Shown in pieces: positions 8,889 to 18,486 of a DNA stretch of 64,000 bases. The notes beneath the pieces are model-generated. The model did no database searches. It saw only the letters and a program-made list of their open reading frames with translations, and was not told the origin of the DNA. Position numbers and translations under genes: made by a program. The first letter of the stretch is position 1. Every line of letters starts with the position of its first letter. Source of the stretch: JAMLHH01 sp964653095 (GTDB taxonomy: Bacteria > Bacteroidota > Bacteroidia > Chitinophagales > JADIYW01); assembly GCA_964653095.1 (NCBI GenBank), contig CAZZEH010000011.1:31406-95405 (forward strand), in the 5' to 3' direction.

Positions 8889-10559
8889 ATGAGTTCACAC
8901 TTTTCTATATTCTCTCTCATTTTCATTCTATGTTTTTCCGCTCTGCCGACTAACGGGCAACAGGCACAAATACCCTTGGAACATGATTATATCAACAGGA
9001 TTGACAGGATATTAAGCCGACCCGGCACGAACTTTCATTCCTCCGTAAAGCCCTATCTCGAAAATGAGGTTTTGAATGCAATCCCGTACGAATCGTGGGC
9101 AGAGATGGGCATTCCTGACTACAATGAAAATTTCGCCACTCAAAAAGACAGTATCGGATATGTACTGCTCAAAAAAGGACATGAAGGATTTTCTCTTGGT
9201 TCGAAAAGAGGCGATTTACTTCAGATTCAGAAAGGCAAATTCTATCTCGGCATCAATCCGATTGTAGATTTTTCAGTTGGTTATGATCTAAAAGCTAAAA
9301 AAACGTATATCGGAAGTCAGTATGGCGTACACGTGAATAGTCATGCAGGTAAAAAAGTATCTTTTGGATTTGCATACAGAGGACTCAGTGAAAAAAATGC
9401 AGATTACATTTTTGATTTGACAGAAAAGCGGGGAGTCATGCCCGGTTTTGGAAAAGTAAATTGGGACGGCTCGACAATTCAGACGAATGATTTTAGTGGG
9501 TATATCAGCTACAGCCCGGCACAATACATCAATATTCAGGCAGGATATGGAAAGCATTTTTGGGGTGACGGCTACAGAAGTTTATTTATCAGCGATTACG
9601 CTCCGTCGTACCCTTATCTCGCTTTACATGCAAACTTTTGGAAGGTCAAGTACACCTATCTGTTTAACATTATGCGGGACGGCTCCATAAATAATTTTGA
9701 CGGAAGTACATTCAAAACAAAATACGGAGCTTTTCACAACCTGAGTATTGACGTGGCAAAGTGGTTTGAATTTACATTCTTTGAAGGAGTGGTATGGGAA
9801 CACAGCGACAGCACCGGAACAAGAGGAGTAGAGCTAAACTATCTGAATCCTGTTGTTTTTATGAGACCGATAGAATTTGCCATAGGCTCTCCCGACAATA
9901 TCATTATGGGACTGAATTTAAAGTTTAAGGTCTCCAAGAGTACGAATATCTACACCCAATTTTTATTGGACGACTTAGACATCAAACAGGCACGATTGGG
10001 TAAGGGGTTTTACAGAAACAAATTAGGCATGCAGGTAGGAATAAAATCTTTCGATTTATTTAAAATTCCTTATTTCGACTTTCAGACCGAATTTAACCTC
10101 GTAAGGCCATATGTATATGCCCACAAAATAACTGCTCAAAATTATACTCACAAAAACATGCCTTTGGCTCATCCGCTTGGGGCAAACTTTATGGAAGTGC
10201 TGGCTATTTTGAGATATGAAAAAAACAATTTCTATACTTCTGCCAAAATTCAGTTTGCCAAACAGGGAAGAGACAGTGAAGATGTAGAACACAGTGGGTA
10301 CGATATTTATCGTTCTGATTTTGAAATCGACGGAGGTGTTTTGGAACACGCCTTCAATAAAAGTCTGTTACAGGGAGCCAAAACCAACATTTTGAATACC
10401 GAGATTAGGGCAGGTTACAGATTAAATCCAAGAATCAACCTTTCCGCCGAACTCATTTTTAATTACAGAAAACTTTCATCCGACATAGCTGAAGAATCGA
10501 ATGCATTTATAGGTTTTGGAATCCGTTCCAATCTCTTTAATCGGTACAAGGACTTTTAA
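8889..10559 (+). CDS. Wzi/RemB-like outer-membrane beta-barrel protein
   Basis: 556 residues with a signal peptide (residues 1-23, ending near TNGQQ). A short periplasmic N-terminal region (PLEHDYINRIDRIL) is followed by many alternating beta strands, as in an outer-membrane barrel. The stretch YGKHFWGDGYRSLFISDYAP is typical of the capsule assembly Wzi family, which in Bacteroidota includes the gliding protein RemB. It therefore probably sits in the outer membrane and binds or exports a surface polysaccharide. Whether it serves gliding or capsule cannot be decided here. dprA starts one base after its stop. Confidence 0.75.
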   Translation: MSSHFSIFSLIFILCFSALPTNGQQAQIPLEHDYINRIDRILSRPGTNFHSSVKPYLENEVLNAIPYESWAEMGIPDYNENFATQKDSIGYVLLKKGHEGFSLGSKRGDLLQIQKGKFYLGINPIVDFSVGYDLKAKKTYIGSQYGVHVNSHAGKKVSFGFAYRGLSEKNADYIFDLTEKRGVMPGFGKVNWDGSTIQTNDFSGYISYSPAQYINIQAGYGKHFWGDGYRSLFISDYAPSYPYLALHANFWKVKYTYLFNIMRDGSINNFDGSTFKTKYGAFHNLSIDVAKWFEFTFFEGVVWEHSDSTGTRGVELNYLNPVVFMRPIEFAIGSPDNIIMGLNLKFKVSKSTNIYTQFLLDDLDIKQARLGKGFYRNKLGMQVGIKSFDLFKIPYFDFQTEFNLVRPYVYAHKITAQNYTHKNMPLAHPLGANFMEVLAILRYEKNNFYTSAKIQFAKQGRDSEDVEHSGYDIYRSDFEIDGGVLEHAFNKSLLQGAKTNILNTEIRAGYRLNPRINLSAELIFNYRKLSSDIAEESNAFIGFGIRSNLFNRYKDF

Positions 10560-10560
10560 A

Positions 10561-11673
10561 ATGACCCGGGACGAATTAAAATATCTTTTGGCTTTAAAAG
10601 AGGTCAATGGTATAGGAAATGTGCTGGCCAAACACCTTATTAAGACGACCGGCAGTGCTAAAGAAGTGTTTAATCTGTCGGCAGGAAAAATTTTGAAAGT
10701 CCCGAGAATTTCTGAAAACACAGCTAAAAAGATACTGCATTATAAAGACTTTGAATGGATAGAGAAAGAAATAGAGTGGTGCGAAAAAGAATCCATAAGT
10801 ATCATACCGTTCTATGACAACCGTTATCCTCAAAGACTCCTTCATTGTAATGACGCTCCTCTGCTGTTATTCGCCAAAGGAAATATGGATTTAAATCCTA
10901 AAAGAATGGTCAGTATTGTAGGGACCCGCCACAATACCGCATACGGCCAAAAAGTTACCGAAAACATAGTGGAAGCTCTGAGTGCATTGAATGTCACTAT
11001 TGTCAGTGGATTAGCTCTCGGAATTGACGGTATCGCACACAGGTCAGCCCTGTCATACCACACTCCTACTATCGCTGTGCTTGGGCACGGGCTCAATCAA
11101 ATTTACCCCAGACAACATCTGTCAATCTCTGACAAAATGCAGCAGGATGGAGGATTGCTGACCGAATTTTCAAGAAAATCTCCATTTGACAAAAATAACT
11201 TCCCAATGCGCAACAGAATAGTAGCGGGCATGTCTGATGCTACTATCGTGATAGAATCTGCGAAAACCGGAGGCGCAATGATTACGGCAGAAATAGCTCA
11301 TTCATACGGCAGAGAAGTATTTGCAGTCCCGGGCAAATGGGGCGATAATGTGTCACAGGGTACGAATTCACTCATAAAAAATCTGAAAGCCCAAATCATC
11401 ACTCAGGCGGAAGATATTGCCGAATTATTGGGCTGGAAGGTCAGAGAGCAGTTAGTTATCGAAGAATTTTATGAAAGAAAGAAGAGATTTCAAAATCTCG
11501 ACGAAGAAGAAACAAAGATTGTATCCTGCATGGCCAATAACGAGCCTTGTACCATCGACAATCTCCATTATGCGACCGATATACCCATAAATAAACTTTC
11601 TGCTATTTTACTTTCTTTGGAGTTTAAAGGTGTCCTAAAAGCTTTGCCGGGGAAATCTTTTCTGCTGAAGTAA
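10561..11673 (+). CDS. dprA: DNA processing protein DprA
   Basis: A 370-residue DprA that binds incoming single-stranded DNA in natural transformation and loads RecA. It has an N-terminal helix-hairpin-helix region (VNGIGNVLAKHLI), a Rossmann-like core (SIVGTRHNTAYGQ, VSGLALGIDGIAH, MRNRIVAGMSDATIVIE, SAKTGGAMITAEIA, VPGKWGDNVSQGTN), and a C-terminal winged helix from about residue 305. ATG at 10561 directly after the previous stop is chosen. A TTG-start extension to 10516 would run back into the upstream gene. Confidence 0.93.
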   Translation: MTRDELKYLLALKEVNGIGNVLAKHLIKTTGSAKEVFNLSAGKILKVPRISENTAKKILHYKDFEWIEKEIEWCEKESISIIPFYDNRYPQRLLHCNDAPLLLFAKGNMDLNPKRMVSIVGTRHNTAYGQKVTENIVEALSALNVTIVSGLALGIDGIAHRSALSYHTPTIAVLGHGLNQIYPRQHLSISDKMQQDGGLLTEFSRKSPFDKNNFPMRNRIVAGMSDATIVIESAKTGGAMITAEIAHSYGREVFAVPGKWGDNVSQGTNSLIKNLKAQIITQAEDIAELLGWKVREQLVIEEFYERKKRFQNLDEEETKIVSCMANNEPCTIDNLHYATDIPINKLSAILLSLEFKGVLKALPGKSFLLK

Positions 11674-11734
11674 CCAAAAATGGGCATTCTGATTTACTGT
11701 GGATAAATCTCTTATTTATTGAATTAAAATTTGG

Positions 11735-11742
11735 TACTTTTG
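11735..11742 (+). promoter_or_regulatory. -7 box of pckA
   Basis: TACTTTTG matches TAnnTTTG and lies 33 bases before the pckA ATG. No strong -33 element is seen at the expected distance. Confidence 0.5.
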
Positions 11743-11774
11743 CAACACTTTTTAAACTGTTAAACTACTTATAT

Positions 11775-13379
11775 ATGAAAGAGCAGGGTGAAAAAAATTC
11801 AAAAGCGACAATCACCAATCTCGGTTTCAAAAAAACTACCGCAATATGGAATCTCAACAGAGATGATTTAATTCAAAAAACCTTAGGTCTTGGACTTGGT
11901 GTCCTAAATGATACAGGTGCTTTATGTATCGAAACCGGTGAATTTACCGGGAGATCTCCAAAAGACAGATTTATTGTAGAAGATGATTTAACTAAAAACT
12001 CTGTTGACTGGAACAATATCAACCAGCCTTTCCCTGCAGAAAAATTTGATCAGCTTCAGGAGAAAGTAGTCCAGTATATGGATAATATGTCAGAGGTATA
12101 TGTCAGAGACGTATTCGCATGTGCAGACCCTAACTATCAGATGAAAATCAGAATAGTGACGGAAACTCCGTGGGCTAATTTATTTGCTGATAATATGTTC
12201 ATCCGACCAACTGAAGAAGAAATTTCTACATTTGAAAATGACTGGCTTATTCTGTGTGCTCCGTCTTTCCATGCGGATGCAGCAACGGACGGCACAAGAC
12301 AGCACAACTTCTCATTAATCAACTTTACCAAAAAGACCGTACTTATCGGGGGAAGCAGTTATACCGGAGAAATTAAAAAGGGAATTTTTTCCGCATTAAA
12401 CTTTATACTGCCTCATCAAAGAAATGTGCTTTCCATGCACTGTTCTGCCAATATTGGAAAAGACAGCGATACTGCTCTTTTCTTTGGGCTTTCCGGTACC
12501 GGAAAAACCACACTGTCTGCTAACCCAAACAGAAAACTCATAGGAGACGACGAGCATGGCTGGAGTCCGGAAGGAGTTTTCAACTTCGAAGGAGGCTGCT
12601 ATGCCAAGTGTATTGACCTGACCGAAGAAAAAGAGCCGGATATCTATCGTGCTATTAAACCGGGTGCTATTTTAGAAAATATTCAATTTTTCCCGGGTAC
12701 AAACAAAGTAAATTTTGAAGATACTACGATTACGCAAAATACCAGGGTGTCTTATCCAATCTATCACATTGACAATATCGCAGTTCCTTCTGTCGGAAAA
12801 GAACCAAAAAATATTTTCTTCCTGTGTTACGATGCATTTGGAGTAATACCTCCGATATCAAAGCTCACACGTGCACAGGCAGAATATTTCTTTATCAGCG
12901 GCTATACTTCGAAAGTGGCAGGAACAGAAGCAGGTGTAGATGAACCAGAAGCTACTTTCTCTGCCTGTTTTGGTGCTGCATTTATTCCTTTGCATCCGGC
13001 CAAATATGCAGAAATGCTTGGCGAAAAACTCGACTTAACCGGAGCAAATGTATGGCTCATGAATACCGGAATGACCGGAGGTGTGTATGGAGTAGGAAAA
13101 AGAATGAGCCTTCCATATACCCGTGCTTTGGTGGATGCCGCATTGAGCGGAGAGCTGGAGAACGAGGAGTTTGATAACATTCCTGTGTTCAATTTGGCCA
13201 TCCCAACTGCCTGCCCAAATGTACCATCTGAAGTTTTAAATCCAAGAAATACCTGGACTGACAAAGAGGCGTACGACAAAACAGCCAATGAATTAGGTAG
13301 AAAGTTTATTGCAAACTTTAAAAAATACGAAGCAGGCTGTAATGCAGAAATTCTAAGTGCAACACCTGTAGTAAAATAA
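11775..13379 (+). CDS. pckA: Phosphoenolpyruvate carboxykinase (ATP)
   Basis: A 534-residue ATP-type PEPCK that interconverts oxaloacetate and PEP in gluconeogenesis. The P-loop GLSGTGKTT is at about 238-246. LIGDDEHGW holds the metal-binding Asp. GRSPKDRF near residue 60 and FEGGCYAKCIDL are family signatures. Length is full for the family. It is a single-gene unit with its own promoter box and a strong terminator. Confidence 0.97.
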   Translation: MKEQGEKNSKATITNLGFKKTTAIWNLNRDDLIQKTLGLGLGVLNDTGALCIETGEFTGRSPKDRFIVEDDLTKNSVDWNNINQPFPAEKFDQLQEKVVQYMDNMSEVYVRDVFACADPNYQMKIRIVTETPWANLFADNMFIRPTEEEISTFENDWLILCAPSFHADAATDGTRQHNFSLINFTKKTVLIGGSSYTGEIKKGIFSALNFILPHQRNVLSMHCSANIGKDSDTALFFGLSGTGKTTLSANPNRKLIGDDEHGWSPEGVFNFEGGCYAKCIDLTEEKEPDIYRAIKPGAILENIQFFPGTNKVNFEDTTITQNTRVSYPIYHIDNIAVPSVGKEPKNIFFLCYDAFGVIPPISKLTRAQAEYFFISGYTSKVAGTEAGVDEPEATFSACFGAAFIPLHPAKYAEMLGEKLDLTGANVWLMNTGMTGGVYGVGKRMSLPYTRALVDAALSGELENEEFDNIPVFNLAIPTACPNVPSEVLNPRNTWTDKEAYDKTANELGRKFIANFKKYEAGCNAEILSATPVVK

Positions 13380-13399
13380 GCTTTTAATACAGTTTTATA

Positions 13400-13433
13400 A
13401 AAGACCGGCCAAATTTGAGTCGGTCTTTTTTTT
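13400..13433 (+). terminator. Terminator after pckA
   Basis: The 8-bp stem AAAGACCG (13400-13407)/CGGTCTTT (13421-13428) is followed by a T run. Confidence 0.85.
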
Positions 13434-13477
13434 CCTAATATGCCCGATTTTAAAAACATTTCCATAACTTAAAGTGC

Positions 13478-13726
13478 ATGAAAAATATAAAAATCAACTA
13501 TTCCGGCTTTATTAGGTCACTCTTTCTCGCACTCATGTTGTCCATGAGCATACCGATTAGTATCAGCCAGTCCGGTATGGTTTATATTTGTCAGGGACCG
13601 TACTCCAAAAAATACCATTATTCTAAAACCTGTCGCGGACTTTCCAACTGCTCCACAGAAATTATTCCTGTCAGTATTTCCAAAGCCGAATCATTGGGCA
13701 GGACTTTGTGCGGATGGGAAAAATGA
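13478..13726 (+). CDS. Small secreted cysteine-containing protein, unknown function
   Basis: 82 residues with a clear signal peptide (hydrophobic residues about 12-30). The mature part is only about 50 residues: Tyr-Ile-Cys, then YHYSKTCRGLSNC, then a VSISKAESLGRTLCGW end. The pattern Cys...YH....C.GL..C.......S...A...GR..C looks like a compact Cys-stabilised domain seen in small extracellular proteins of this phylum. I cannot assign a function. The gene stands alone between the pckA terminator and ahcY. Confidence 0.6.
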   Translation: MKNIKINYSGFIRSLFLALMLSMSIPISISQSGMVYICQGPYSKKYHYSKTCRGLSNCSTEIIPVSISKAESLGRTLCGWEK

Positions 13727-13841
13727 CAGAAAGCAGCTCTTTAAAAAATGAATTAACCTTATTTAAAAACTATACACTGTTTTGAAGAGCATTCTAACAG
13801 AGTTTCCGAATTTCAGGATTAAAAAAGCTTCAAAATATACT

Positions 13842-13849
13842 TATCTTTG
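13842..13849 (+). promoter_or_regulatory. -7 box of ahcY
   Basis: TATCTTTG, a full TAnnTTTG match, lies 20 bases before the ahcY ATG at 13870. Confidence 0.55.
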
Positions 13850-13869
13850 TACATTCAAAAAAAGTAAAA

Positions 13870-15192
13870 ATGTCACAAAAAACTGCATTAGACTTAGCAC
13901 TTCCATATAAGGTAAAAGATATTTCTTTGGCTGAATGGGGGCGTAAAGAAATTGAATTGGCAGAGGCAGAAATGCCGGGGCTCATGGCACTCCGAAAAGA
14001 ATACGGCGAACAACAGCCTCTCAAAGGAGCCAGAATTGCCGGATGTCTTCACATGACGATACAGACTGCTGTTCTGATTGAAACTTTGGTGGCCTTAGGT
14101 GCCGAAGTCAGATGGTCTTCGTGCAACATCTTTTCCACTCAGGATCACGCTGCTGCTGCAATCGCTGCTGCCGGAATTCCGGTTTTTGCCTGGAAAGGTA
14201 TGACTGAAGAAGAATTTAACTGGTGTATCGAACAGACTTTATTTTTCGGTTCGGAAGATCAGCCGCTCAATATGATTTTAGACGATGGCGGTGACCTGAC
14301 CAATATGGTATTAGACGATTATCCTGAATTGGTACAATATGTCAAAGGGCTTTCCGAAGAGACAACTACTGGAGTACACAGATTGTACGAGAGAGTCAAG
14401 AACGGCACTCTTCCAATTCCGGCTATCAATGTAAACGACTCTGTAACGAAGTCAAAATTTGACAACAAATACGGTTGTAGAGAATCCGCTGTGGATGCAG
14501 TAAGACGGGCGACAGATATCATGCTTGCCGGTAAAAGAGTAGTAGTATGCGGATACGGCGATGTGGGTAAAGGAAGTGCGGCATCTTTCAGAGGAACCGG
14601 AGCAATCGTGACCATAACCGAAATAGACCCAATCTGTGCACTACAGGCGGCGATGGACGGATATGAAGTAAAGAGATTAGATACAGTTGTGGAAAATGCG
14701 GATATCATCATTACCGCTACCGGAAATTACAGCATAGTTCGGGCAGAGCATTTTGAAAGAATGAAAGATAAAACTATCGTCTGTAACATCGGACACTTCG
14801 ACAACGAGATAGATATGGCCTGGCTAAACAAAAATTACGGAGACACCAAAATCGAAATTAAGCCTCAGGTGGACAAGTACAATGTAAAAGGAAAAGATAT
14901 CATCATCTTAGCAGAGGGGAGGCTGGTCAACCTTGGTTGTGCGACCGGACACCCTTCATTTGTAATGTCCAACTCTTTTACTAACCAGACTTTAGCACAA
15001 ATTGAGCTTTGGAAGCATTCCGATCGCTATGAAAATAAAGTTTATACACTTCCAAAACACCTTGATGAAAAAGTGGCTTCTCTGCACTTGGAAAAGCTTG
15101 GAGTTGAATTGGAAACTCTGTCTCAGACTCAGGCAGATTATATCGGTGTAAATATTGAAGGTCCGTACAAACCTGAATATTACAGATATTAA
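13870..15192 (+). CDS. ahcY: Adenosylhomocysteinase
   Basis: A 440-residue NAD-dependent enzyme that splits S-adenosylhomocysteine into homocysteine and adenosine, relieving product inhibition of methyltransferases. The substrate domain includes CLHMTIQTAVL and SSCNIFSTQDHAAAA. The NAD site is VCGYGDVGKGSA. The signature NIGHFDNEID and the C-terminal tail KPEYYRY, which reaches the partner subunit, are present. It feeds the same methionine/SAM cycle that the riboswitch at 42.4 kb probably senses, but no such riboswitch stands in front of ahcY. Confidence 0.97.
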   Translation: MSQKTALDLALPYKVKDISLAEWGRKEIELAEAEMPGLMALRKEYGEQQPLKGARIAGCLHMTIQTAVLIETLVALGAEVRWSSCNIFSTQDHAAAAIAAAGIPVFAWKGMTEEEFNWCIEQTLFFGSEDQPLNMILDDGGDLTNMVLDDYPELVQYVKGLSEETTTGVHRLYERVKNGTLPIPAINVNDSVTKSKFDNKYGCRESAVDAVRRATDIMLAGKRVVVCGYGDVGKGSAASFRGTGAIVTITEIDPICALQAAMDGYEVKRLDTVVENADIIITATGNYSIVRAEHFERMKDKTIVCNIGHFDNEIDMAWLNKNYGDTKIEIKPQVDKYNVKGKDIIILAEGRLVNLGCATGHPSFVMSNSFTNQTLAQIELWKHSDRYENKVYTLPKHLDEKVASLHLEKLGVELETLSQTQADYIGVNIEGPYKPEYYRY

Positions 15193-15212
15193 TAGTCACC
15201 TTACAATTACTA

Positions 15213-15250
15213 AATAAAGCCATGCGGATTCGTGTGGCTTTATTATTTTT
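15213..15250 (+). terminator. Terminator after ahcY
   Basis: The 10-bp stem AATAAAGCCA (15213-15222)/TGGCTTTATT (15235-15244) is followed by ATTTTT. It ends only 6 bases before the GTG of the next gene. Confidence 0.8.
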
Positions 15251-15255
15251 AGGGC

Positions 15256-15930
15256 GTGAAGAGTATATTTACCATTTTCCCGGTTCTTTTATTTCTCTCT
15301 ACCCTCGCTGCTGAGAGCCAATGGGCTGCAACTTCTGTAAGCGGAACTGTACAAGTTTATTTTCCGGGAATTCCGGAAGTGACAGATGCAGCGGGACAGC
15401 AAATATACTTTTTAAATATAGGTAAAGAATATATGCTCGCATCTGTAATACCGCTCCCCGATTCAGTCAGATCGGACAAAACTATCGAACCGGACTCGCT
15501 TTTAAACCGCTATGTGCAGTCTGTCATTCAGGATGCCACCACGTTGATATATACCAATTTGGAATATAAAGGACTTCCTGCAAAATTTTATAAAGTAAGA
15601 GTGGACAATGAGATGAACCCGATAAGCGGATTGATTGCAGACAGTTATAACTTACTGTTTATGGATACGATATACAGCTTTTCCTATCTTCGCTACGATG
15701 CCACAGAAATGTATGATTACAATCGGCAGCGCAAGTTTTTTGATCAGATTGAAATTTCAAAAACAGATCCCAAAAACGACACTACGGAGACTTTCCCGTC
15801 AATTAATACCAATCAGACTCATGCGGATTCCGGGCAATCTCATTTTTTTACGCCATTAATATTTGCATTAATTTCATTGCTGCTTTCTGTAGGTGGTTTT
15901 GTATATATAAGAAGAAGAAATAAAAACTAA
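15256..15930 (+). CDS. Secreted, C-terminally membrane-anchored protein, unknown function
   Basis: 224 residues starting at GTG. The N-terminal signal peptide (residues 1-20) and a single C-terminal hydrophobic helix (about 198-218) followed by IRRRNKN predict a protein held in the inner membrane with its bulk in the periplasm. The middle part is mixed alpha/beta (VSGTVQVYFPGIPE near residue 30) without any motif I recognise. The stop overlaps by 4 bases the stop of the convergent gene at 15927. Confidence 0.6.
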   Translation: MKSIFTIFPVLLFLSTLAAESQWAATSVSGTVQVYFPGIPEVTDAAGQQIYFLNIGKEYMLASVIPLPDSVRSDKTIEPDSLLNRYVQSVIQDATTLIYTNLEYKGLPAKFYKVRVDNEMNPISGLIADSYNLLFMDTIYSFSYLRYDATEMYDYNRQRKFFDQIEISKTDPKNDTTETFPSINTNQTHADSGQSHFFTPLIFALISLLLSVGGFVYIRRRNKN

Positions 15931-16499
15931 TCCGTATCGGGTTCTATATAGGTACCGCTCATTCTGAGGTAATAAATGATACATTCTTCCATTGCTTTAT
16001 CCATGAGTTCAGAAGCCGACTCTTTGGGCATCTCTGCAGAATACTCACTGTCCAATAGTTTGGCATAATGACATTCACAAATTAGCTCAACATCTGTATG
16101 TTTACGCACAAATTTATTCTGCTTCAGTTTTTTGGCACACTGCTTCACATAATCAGACTGTTGTAAAGTTTTGTCTCTACCTTTTTTAAAGTTTTGTGCC
16201 AGACAACCTTCCATATCTCTCAGATACGCCTCCGAATTTAAAATTGTATTGATCACTCTTTCTTCGACTTCTTCGAGGTCTGCACCGGATTTTTCAAGTC
16301 TGGAATAAAAACTCTCAAAAGAGCAATTGCAAAAACCTTTTAAATGAACATCCATTTTCAGCTCCTTCGCTTGTTTTCGGCACTCATTATACATCAGATT
16401 TCTCAAATCATTCCGAGTCTGAATTTCTTTTGAGGTCTGTCCCGAAACCTGAACAAGACCCGAAACAGAAAAAACAATTATTAAACAAAATCTATACAT
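15927..16499 (-). CDS. Secreted protein with duplicated Cys-x-Cys half, unknown function
   Basis: 190 residues with a signal peptide (1-20). The mature protein looks like two related halves. Each starts with a Cys followed by a Lys-rich helix and ends in a C-x-C pair next to an aromatic: GFCNCSFESFYSRL near residue 57 and LICECHYAKLLDSEY near residue 140. This implies an internal duplication and possible disulfides or metal binding in the periplasm. I know no named family that I could assign with confidence. It shares one base with lgt and is probably in its operon. Confidence 0.6.
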   Translation of the reverse strand: MYRFCLIIVFSVSGLVQVSGQTSKEIQTRNDLRNLMYNECRKQAKELKMDVHLKGFCNCSFESFYSRLEKSGADLEEVEERVINTILNSEAYLRDMEGCLAQNFKKGRDKTLQQSDYVKQCAKKLKQNKFVRKHTDVELICECHYAKLLDSEYSAEMPKESASELMDKAMEECIIYYLRMSGTYIEPDTD

Positions 16500-17329
16500 C
16501 AGACTAATCGGGATTTATTTTTGGGGTTGTATAAAGCGTAATACAAAAGAACAAATCCCATAAACACAAACGGAATACTCAAAAGCTGTCCACTGTTCAG
16601 ACCCAAAAATATTTTCTCTCCGTAGTCTGACTTCCAAAACTCCCATAAAAATCTGAATGACAGCATCAGTATAAAAAATATTGCCGACATCAGCCCGGGC
16701 TTGACTTTACCTTTTTTGGTTACGTATAAATATGATAGGAGTACAAACACGGCAAAATAGCTCACGGATTCAAACAGCATAATAGGAATACGCGGAAAAG
16801 TTTCTCCATTTTGCATAAACACGACTCCCCAAGTCCCATCTGTCGGCAGTCCCACAATTTCAGAATTGAAAAAATTGCCTGTACGAATAAATGCCGCTGC
16901 CAAAGCTACAATCCAGACCATACGGTCCAACAGCCAGATAAAAGTATAGCCTTTATGTTTTTTGGCAAAAATATAGAGTGCAAGTAAAATCGTAAAAATA
17001 GCCCCATGACTGGCAAGGCCGCCTTTCCAGACCTGAAAAATCTCTATCGGATGCTCGATAAAATAGTAATGAAAATCATAAAAAATCACATGTCCCAGCC
17101 TGGCTCCTATAATTGTGGCCAGAAACATATACAACACTAAATCATCCAAGTCTTCGACATTCTTTTTTTCTGTCTTATAAATATATTGAAACAAATAAAA
17201 GCCTATAAAGAAAGACAATGCAAACATCAGACTATACCATCGTACAGCAAGTGTAAACGATTCGCCCAAGTCAACCGAAAAAATTTCCGGGGAGACATCC
17301 CAGTAAAATACACTCAATAAAAAACTCAT
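16499..17329 (-). CDS. lgt: Prolipoprotein diacylglyceryl transferase
   Basis: A 276-residue inner-membrane enzyme with seven hydrophobic segments. It attaches diacylglycerol from phosphatidylglycerol to the lipobox cysteine of prolipoproteins. The Lgt signature appears as IRTGNFFNSEIVGLPTD, with the essential Arg and Asn, and ARLGHVIFYD supplies the other conserved arginine. Length is normal. Confidence 0.96.
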   Translation of the reverse strand: MSFLLSVFYWDVSPEIFSVDLGESFTLAVRWYSLMFALSFFIGFYLFQYIYKTEKKNVEDLDDLVLYMFLATIIGARLGHVIFYDFHYYFIEHPIEIFQVWKGGLASHGAIFTILLALYIFAKKHKGYTFIWLLDRMVWIVALAAAFIRTGNFFNSEIVGLPTDGTWGVVFMQNGETFPRIPIMLFESVSYFAVFVLLSYLYVTKKGKVKPGLMSAIFFILMLSFRFLWEFWKSDYGEKIFLGLNSGQLLSIPFVFMGFVLLYYALYNPKNKSRLV

Positions 17330-17345
17330 AATCTCAGTGTTCTCA

Positions 17346-17353
17346 CAAAAGTA
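17346..17353 (-). promoter_or_regulatory. -7 box of lgt
   Basis: The minus strand reads TACTTTTG (TAnnTTTG), 16 bases before the lgt ATG. Confidence 0.5.
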
Positions 17354-17521
17354 AACATACCGAACAAGAATGCATAAGAATAAGAAAATTACTGACTGTC
17401 TTTTTTAAACGGTCAACTTTCCGGTACTTTTATCAAAAAGGCCGCTTTTCAGGTTAAATGAATATTAATTGCTTGGATTAATCCTGTATAAATTTATAAA
17501 TTAGGGAAACATTTTTTTTGC

Positions 17522-18364
17522 GTGGATCAGGTAATTGAGTTTGAGAAACCGACGGATAAATTAGACTATTGCGATACAAAATATCCGGTAATTTTAGTCA
17601 GCGGTTTTGGATTTAAAGACAATATCAGTACGTTTAATTATTGGGGAGTCATCCCGGATTTTTTGAAAGCCCACGGATGCGAGATATACACTTCTTACCA
17701 GGATGCTTTTAACAGTCATGTGGACAATGCCATAAAATTAAAATATCGAATCTTAGAAATACTGGAGAAAAGCAGCTGTGAAAAAATTAATATTATCGGA
17801 CATTCAAAAGGTGGCATAGAGTCCAGATACATGATATCGAGATTGGGTATGAACGACAAGGTAGCCAGTCTGACCACATTAGGTTCTCCGCACAAAGGAA
17901 GCGGAATTGCCGATATCGTAATAGGTCGCGTACCTCTTCCAAAATTTGTTTTGGGGAGGCTGATGAATATTTACGGAAAACTTCTCGGCGATACAAGCCC
18001 TGACGGCATCAGAGCCGCAGTGCAGCTCACCAGACGTTTTATGGAAAACTTCAATAAAGATGTACCTGATGCGGAAGATGTATATTATCAAAGTTTTGCA
18101 TCACATATCACAAGAGATTATCCGAGTAATACCTGGAAGACTCTCGCAAGAATTTTATACAGCGTAGAAGGCAGCAACGACGGTCTCGTAGCAATAGAAT
18201 CTGCCAAATGGGGAGACTACAAAGGGTTAATTCGTTCAGAAGCGAGTCCTTCCATTTCACATGCGGACATGATAGGGATGAAACAGTTTTCAGCAGCTAA
18301 AAGATTCAAGTCTCACTGGTTTTTTGCCAATACTATTCACGAGCTCAAATCAAAAGGATTTTAA
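17522..18364 (+). CDS. Alpha/beta-hydrolase, triacylglycerol lipase type
   Basis: 280 residues, start GTG. The nucleophile elbow GHSKGG (about residues 91-96) matches lipase family I. The likely acid is Asp in EGSNDGLVAIES and the base is His in SISHADMIG. The oxyanion region PVILVSGFGF is near residue 23. There is no signal peptide, so it is either cytoplasmic or exported by another route, which is odd for a true lipase of this type. The natural ester substrate is unknown. Confidence 0.75.
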   Translation: MDQVIEFEKPTDKLDYCDTKYPVILVSGFGFKDNISTFNYWGVIPDFLKAHGCEIYTSYQDAFNSHVDNAIKLKYRILEILEKSSCEKINIIGHSKGGIESRYMISRLGMNDKVASLTTLGSPHKGSGIADIVIGRVPLPKFVLGRLMNIYGKLLGDTSPDGIRAAVQLTRRFMENFNKDVPDAEDVYYQSFASHITRDYPSNTWKTLARILYSVEGSNDGLVAIESAKWGDYKGLIRSEASPSISHADMIGMKQFSAAKRFKSHWFFANTIHELKSKGF

Positions 18365-18486
18365 AATAAAAATTCCGGTTTAAAAGGCTTGCACAACTTT
18401 TGCTCATAAAGAAGAAAAACACACTTTTCCACATTAGTGAGAAAATACATTTAAAACATTCTGTTATTAGAGCATAAATTTAGCTC

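Noticed and set aside
12902..13465. 187-residue minus-strand ORF over the pckA 3' end
   Set aside because: It is a shadow of the conserved pckA frame and crosses the pckA terminator.
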